NCBI GenBank assembly: GCA_020636215.1 | Contig: JACJYG010000026.1 | Span: 1-7,546, forward strand | Length of the DNA: 7,546 nt | From: Lewinellaceae bacterium | GTDB taxonomy: Bacteria > Bacteroidota > Bacteroidia > Chitinophagales > Saprospiraceae | Direction of reading: 5' to 3' | Shown here: positions 4,081 through 7,546 of the stretch, one piece after another | How the letters are laid out: every line of letters starts with the position of its first letter | Position numbering within the stretch: position 1 is the stretch's first letter | The notes under the pieces: generated by a model | Seen by the model: only the letters and a program-made list of their open reading frames with translations | The model's database searches: none | What the model was told of the DNA's origin: nothing | Translations under genes and position numbers: made by a program

Positions 4081-6453
4081 ATGCTCCACAACTACCTCAA
4101 GATCGCCCTGCGCAATATCTGGAAGAACAAGCTCTATTTCGGCATCAACGTCATGGGCCTCGGCATTGCCCTGGCCTGCAGCGTCATCGCCTACCTCAAT
4201 TATGCATTCGACCGGAGTTTTGACGACTTCCACGAAAAGCGGGACCGCATCTACCGCGTCAACATGATCCGGCAGAGCAACGGGCTGGAATATGGGCTGG
4301 TGCCTCTTCCTCTGGGGCCGGCGTCAGTACAGGACATTCCGGGCATCCGACGTTGTATCCGGGTAGAATACCAGCAGGCGGCGGTAAAGCGGGGCGAGAC
4401 GGTGCTGAGCGAAAGCATACAGTATGCGGATCCCGGCTTTTTCCAGCTGTTCGGTTTTTCCCTCCGGGCAGGCAGTTATGAGGCGCTGGGTGACCGCAAC
4501 AAAGTGCTGATCAGCGAGCCTGTAGCGGTACGCTACTTTGGAGAGGAGAACCCCATCGGCAAGGAATTGGTTCTTCATCCCGGCGAGCCCTTTCAGCAGG
4601 TTCTGGTAGTAGGCGCTGTTTTGGAGGAACGCCCGATGAATTCGGGCATAGATTACAGCCTGATTACCCACTTCGACAACCTGCAGGTCAATGGCGGGAA
4701 ACAGGCACCGGATGACTGGAGTTTTTTCACGGGGCTCACCTTCTTTGAGTTGGAAGGCACCCGCCCGCCTGCGGCAATAGCCGGGGAACTGAACGACAAG
4801 TACCTTGGGCTGCACAACCAGCACATTGATCGCCTGAAGGCCAGTTCCTATGTGCTGGAGCCTTTTGTGGATTCCGCCCACCGCGCCGCCCGGGGCGAGG
4901 TGCGCGGCAACTACCTGCGGCAGAGCCTGCCGGTATCGGCGGTATGGGGGCCTATTCTCCTGGCGGTATTGTTGCTGCTTACCGCCTGCCTCAATTTCAC
5001 GAATACGGCCATTTCGGCTGCCGGCCGCCGCCTCCGGGAGATGGGCATCCGCAAAGTGATGGGGGGTACCCGGCAGCAACTCATCGGGCAGTTGCTGGGG
5101 GAGAATTTTCTCATCAGCCTGTTGGCCCTCCTGGTGGGCCTGGGGCTGGTGGAAGTTTTGCTTCCCCCTTACAACCGGATGTGGCCGTATTTGTATCTGG
5201 AGGCCAACTACCTGTCCGACGGGCCACTCCTGGCTTTTCTCGCCTTCATTTTAGTGGCAACCGCTCTGCTTGGGGGGGCTTATCCGGCTTTTTACATCAG
5301 CAGCTTCCGGCCGTCGGCCATCTTCCGCGGCAAGCTGCGCTTCGGCGGCTCCAACCTCTTCACCCGGATACTGATGGGCGTGCAGGTGATGATCGCTTTG
5401 ATGGCAGTGCTCACTGGCCTTTCCTTTGCCCGCAACGCCGCTTTCCAGGAAAATATGGACCGGGGCTACAACCGGCACGGGCTGCTGGGCTGCCGGGTGG
5501 ACAATGCCGCCGAGTTCAACCGGCTGGAACAGGCGCTGCAGCGCAACCCCAAGGTAGAAAAGATGGCCGGGGCAGCCAACCATCTGGGATACAGCCTGCG
5601 GGGCAAGGACCTGGAAGCCCGGGGCGAGAAGTACGACATCCTCTACATGGGCGTCGGAAAAGACTACCTGGAAATGATGGACATCAAGATGGCGGAAGGC
5701 CGCTCCTTCCGGGAGGAGCTGGAATCCGACAACCGGGCCATGCTCGTCAATGAGCGGCTGGTACAGGAATTTGGCTGGGAGCAGCCCCTCGGGCAGCAGG
5801 TAGCCATGGATTCGGCAACCTATACCATCGTTGGCATCGTCAAAGATTTTGTGCAACAGAGCGCCTTCAATCCGGTCGCTCCGCTGGCCCTTACCCGCGT
5901 AGAGCCTGAAGATTATCAATTCCTGATGGTGCGGGCCCGGGCAGAAAACCTGCTGGCGCTGGAAAAAGAGCTGCGCGCGGAGTGGGCCCGGTTGTTCCCC
6001 TTAAAGGCTTACCGCGGTTTTTTTCAGGACGAAATCCTGGCCGAGGAGCTGCTGGTAAGCAACAACATCAAATGGATGCTGTTGTTTCAGGCATTGGTGG
6101 CCATCCTGCTGTCGATGACCGGCCTGTTTGCCATGGTTTCGCTCAACGTGCTGAAGCGCCTGAAGGAGATCGCCATCCGGCGCATCGTCGGCGCGCAGGC
6201 GACGCATATCGCCTACCTGATCAACAAGAACTACCTCTGGATATTCGCCGTTGCGGCCATCCTCGGCGCTGCCGGCGGCGCCTTCCTCTCCTGGAAGCTG
6301 ATGGACAGCATCTTCGCCATCCACGCCGGGCTGCACGGCGGGCTGATGGCCGGGGCGGCCATCGGGGTGGTGCTGCTGGCAGTGGGCACGATCAGCTTTA
6401 AGGTGCTGGGGGTGCTGAGGGTGAACCCGGCGGAGATTCTGAGAAGGGAGTGA
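4081..6453 (+). CDS. FtsX/MacB-type ABC transporter permease
   Basis: This encodes a 790-residue inner-membrane protein with the two-fold architecture of large Bacteroidota MacB-like permeases. The start MLHNYLKIALRNIWKNK at 4081 is the conserved N-terminus of the family; the 147 in-frame codons upstream are repeat DNA. TM1 lies at about 18-42. A MacB-type periplasmic domain follows at about 45-280, with DPGFFQLFGFSL near 117-128. The first FtsX domain spans about 285-405, with three helices and the cytoplasmic loop RRLREMGIRKVMGGTRQQL. A helix at about 430-450 leads into a second periplasmic domain to about 655. The second FtsX domain (about 665-790) carries RLKEIAIRRIVGAQ and ends NPAEILRRE. 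Such permeases work with a separate ATPase in export, lipoprotein handling or mechanotransmission; no ATPase is in the window, so partner and substrate are unknown. It appears monocistronic, and hairpins immediately upstream may affect its expression. Confidence 0.93.
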   Translation: MLHNYLKIALRNIWKNKLYFGINVMGLGIALACSVIAYLNYAFDRSFDDFHEKRDRIYRVNMIRQSNGLEYGLVPLPLGPASVQDIPGIRRCIRVEYQQAAVKRGETVLSESIQYADPGFFQLFGFSLRAGSYEALGDRNKVLISEPVAVRYFGEENPIGKELVLHPGEPFQQVLVVGAVLEERPMNSGIDYSLITHFDNLQVNGGKQAPDDWSFFTGLTFFELEGTRPPAAIAGELNDKYLGLHNQHIDRLKASSYVLEPFVDSAHRAARGEVRGNYLRQSLPVSAVWGPILLAVLLLLTACLNFTNTAISAAGRRLREMGIRKVMGGTRQQLIGQLLGENFLISLLALLVGLGLVEVLLPPYNRMWPYLYLEANYLSDGPLLAFLAFILVATALLGGAYPAFYISSFRPSAIFRGKLRFGGSNLFTRILMGVQVMIALMAVLTGLSFARNAAFQENMDRGYNRHGLLGCRVDNAAEFNRLEQALQRNPKVEKMAGAANHLGYSLRGKDLEARGEKYDILYMGVGKDYLEMMDIKMAEGRSFREELESDNRAMLVNERLVQEFGWEQPLGQQVAMDSATYTIVGIVKDFVQQSAFNPVAPLALTRVEPEDYQFLMVRARAENLLALEKELRAEWARLFPLKAYRGFFQDEILAEELLVSNNIKWMLLFQALVAILLSMTGLFAMVSLNVLKRLKEIAIRRIVGAQATHIAYLINKNYLWIFAVAAILGAAGGAFLSWKLMDSIFAIHAGLHGGLMAGAAIGVVLLAVGTISFKVLGVLRVNPAEILRRE

Positions 6454-6659
6454 GGCATGTCCCGTCTCTTTGAGCCGGATAAATTTTTGTGGCGATACGT
6501 GCATGCTTTACAGGAGAAATTGCCTCCCGAACAACAAACAACCGGCAACCGATAACTGCCCAACAAACCCGTAAACGCAATAATAATAGGCTTAAAACCC
6601 TGTGTTTTTTACCGAATTTTGACAAAGCTTTCTTTTGCCAATTTTTATATTCCCTCCAC

Positions 6660-6690
6660 TTTATATTTCTGAATATAATTGCTAACTTTA
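6660..6690 (+). promoter_or_regulatory. Promoter candidate for the coxG-like gene
   Basis: TTTA (6660-6663) is followed after 19 bases by TAACTTTA (6683-6690). Both differ from the phylum pattern TTTG / TAnnTTTG in the last base only. The stretch 6600-6690 is sharply AT-rich compared with the genes on either side. An alternative sigma-70-like start is TTGACA at 6619-6624. The ATG at 6741 would be about 45 bases downstream of initiation. The rest of the permease-coxG gap (6454-6600) shows no gene and only a small GGAG/CTCC stem near 6513-6527. Confidence 0.35.
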
Positions 6691-6740
6691 GCAGCCTTGA
6701 AAAACCTCATCTCCAATCCCTAAAACAGCACCCAAAAGCT

Positions 6741-7187
6741 ATGCAGCTTACAGGTACGCACAAATTCAACGCTTCTGCCAACGAGATTTGGTCCAAACTC
6801 ATGGACACCGACACGCTTGCCCGGATAACCCCCGGCGTCTCCAGGCTGGAAGAGATCGGGCAGGACCAGTACAAGGCCGTCGCCGATGTCAAAATGGGGC
6901 CGGTCAGCGGCACCTTCTCCGGAAACCTCAATGTGCTGGAAAAACAAGAACCCCAAAGTTTCATCCTCAACATCAAGCAAAACAGCAAGATCGGCAACGT
7001 CGCCGCCGATGTGAAGATTGAACTGAAACCCGTTTCGGGCCAGGAGACCGAATTGTATTTCGACGGCAAGGCCAACCTCTCCGGCCTGCTGGCGCGGACC
7101 GGCCAGCGCGTCATGTCCGGCGTGGCCAGTACGCTGAGCAAGCAATTCTTCAAGGCGCTGGAAGAGGAATTGGAAAATAAAGGTTGA
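6741..7187 (+). CDS. CoxG-family SRPBCC protein (molybdenum hydroxylase accessory)
   Basis: This encodes 148 residues, the usual length for CoxG (carbon monoxide dehydrogenase subunit G) proteins. The N-terminus MQLTGTHKFNASANEIWSKL followed by MDTDTLARITPGVSRLEEIG is the family signature: a START/SRPBCC fold opening with a strand and the 'leave one domain, enter cavity' helices. KMGPVSGTFSGNLNV, then the strand-rich middle, then GLLARTGQRVMSGVASTLSKQFFKALEEEL complete the fold with its long C-terminal helix. In studied species CoxG helps anchor the molybdenum hydroxylase to the membrane or assists it, and recent family knowledge points to quinone-type ligand handling. The start at 6741 is chosen over an upstream in-frame ATG at 6489 because the family homology begins exactly there. 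It is followed 106 bases later by the [2Fe-2S] subunit gene in the same direction, which supports the assignment. Confidence 0.88.
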   Translation: MQLTGTHKFNASANEIWSKLMDTDTLARITPGVSRLEEIGQDQYKAVADVKMGPVSGTFSGNLNVLEKQEPQSFILNIKQNSKIGNVAADVKIELKPVSGQETELYFDGKANLSGLLARTGQRVMSGVASTLSKQFFKALEEELENKG

Positions 7188-7293
7188 CGGCGGCAAACCC
7201 TTCAGGTTTTCCGGTAGATGCTCCTTGCGATCCTGGCCGGTTTATTCCTTCTGAACCTAATCTTATTATAACCGATAAAAGCAACATTTTCTT

Positions 7294-7546
7294 ATGGCAA
7301 CAACAATTCAGGTAACGGTGAACGGCAAAGCCTACCGCCATGAGGTCGAACCGCGGACGATGCTGGTACAATACCTGCGCGACGTGCTCGGCCTGACGGG
7401 CACGCACGTAGGCTGTGACACGAGCAACTGCGGCGCCTGTACCATCCTGGTCGACGGCAAGGCCGTCAAGTCCTGTACCATGCTGGCCGTACAGGCCGAC
7501 GGCAGCGAAGTGAAAACGATCGAAGGAATGGCAGATAATGGCGCCC
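7294..7546 (+). CDS. [2Fe-2S] small subunit of a xanthine dehydrogenase / CO dehydrogenase-family enzyme (CoxS-type), 5' part only
   Basis: The first 84 codons are visible and the gene runs off the window, against about 155-160 residues for the family. The N-terminal plant-type ferredoxin domain is clear: ITIxV-like VTVNGKAYRHEVEP, then LVQYLRDVLGLTGTHVGCDTS, with the cluster ligands Cys41, Cys46, Cys49 and Cys61 in the pattern CxxxxCxxC...C. The second cluster domain lies beyond the edge. The subunit passes electrons from the molybdenum site to FAD or another acceptor in a cytosolic heterotrimer, so medium and large subunit genes are expected downstream. It cannot be called a true CO dehydrogenase: that needs the active-site loop of the large subunit. 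No clear ribosome site precedes the ATG; the leader is AT-rich (TTATTATAACC, AACATTTTCTT). Confidence 0.92.
   Translation, partial: MATTIQVTVNGKAYRHEVEPRTMLVQYLRDVLGLTGTHVGCDTSNCGACTILVDGKAVKSCTMLAVQADGSEVKTIEGMADNGA

Noticed and set aside
4324..6504. Long minus-strand frames opposite the permease
   Set aside because: They are antisense shadows of a GC-rich gene with no recognisable domains.
6489..6740. 84-residue extension of the CoxG-like protein
   Set aside because: It reads through AT-rich promoter-like DNA, and family homology starts at 6741.

Overview
The window looks like a piece of a Bacteroidota chromosome, most likely from the Saprospiria (Lewinella-like) side of the phylum. The reasons are an A-rich rather than Shine-Dalgarno-type leader on one gene, promoter candidates close to the TTTG / TAnnTTTG pattern of this phylum, a large solitary FtsX/MacB-type permease with no ATPase beside it, and intergenic DNA rich in palindromes. 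The lineage is inferred from style, not from a marker gene.

Layout. (1) Positions 1-1231: a degenerate repeat copy, then the wreck of a lipoprotein / serine-hydrolase gene. The lipoprotein N-terminal domain and the C-terminal half of a beta-lactamase-type domain are joined out of frame, and the catalytic part is missing. (2) 1251-2488: an AT-rich island between a perfect 15-bp-arm hairpin and a GC-rich structured block. It carries one intact minus-strand gene, a PD-(D/E)XK nuclease fused to a putative EVE/PUA-like reader domain, plus a 31-codon minus-strand ORF that may be a gene tail. The layout resembles a mobile gene cassette. (3) 2612-3298: a second copy of the first repeat, a promoter candidate and a small protein of unknown function. 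(4) 3299-4080: about 780 bases with no credible gene, packed with inverted and direct repeats, including a 264-bp element bounded by inverted repeats of 45-46 bp and a strong hairpin just before the next gene. (5) 4081-6453: a 790-residue FtsX/MacB-type permease. (6) 6741 to the end: a CoxG-family protein followed by the start of a CoxS-type [2Fe-2S] subunit, the beginning of a molybdenum hydroxylase operon that continues past the window.

The genes do not form one pathway. Only the last two clearly belong together (assembly factor and electron-transfer subunit of a xanthine dehydrogenase / CO dehydrogenase family enzyme). The nuclease-reader fusion is the best candidate for an uncharacterised system, probably a single-gene modification-dependent restriction or defence protein. 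The dense repeats at 3299-4080 and the paired repeats at 4-118 and 2612-2745 are the best candidates for undescribed non-coding elements.
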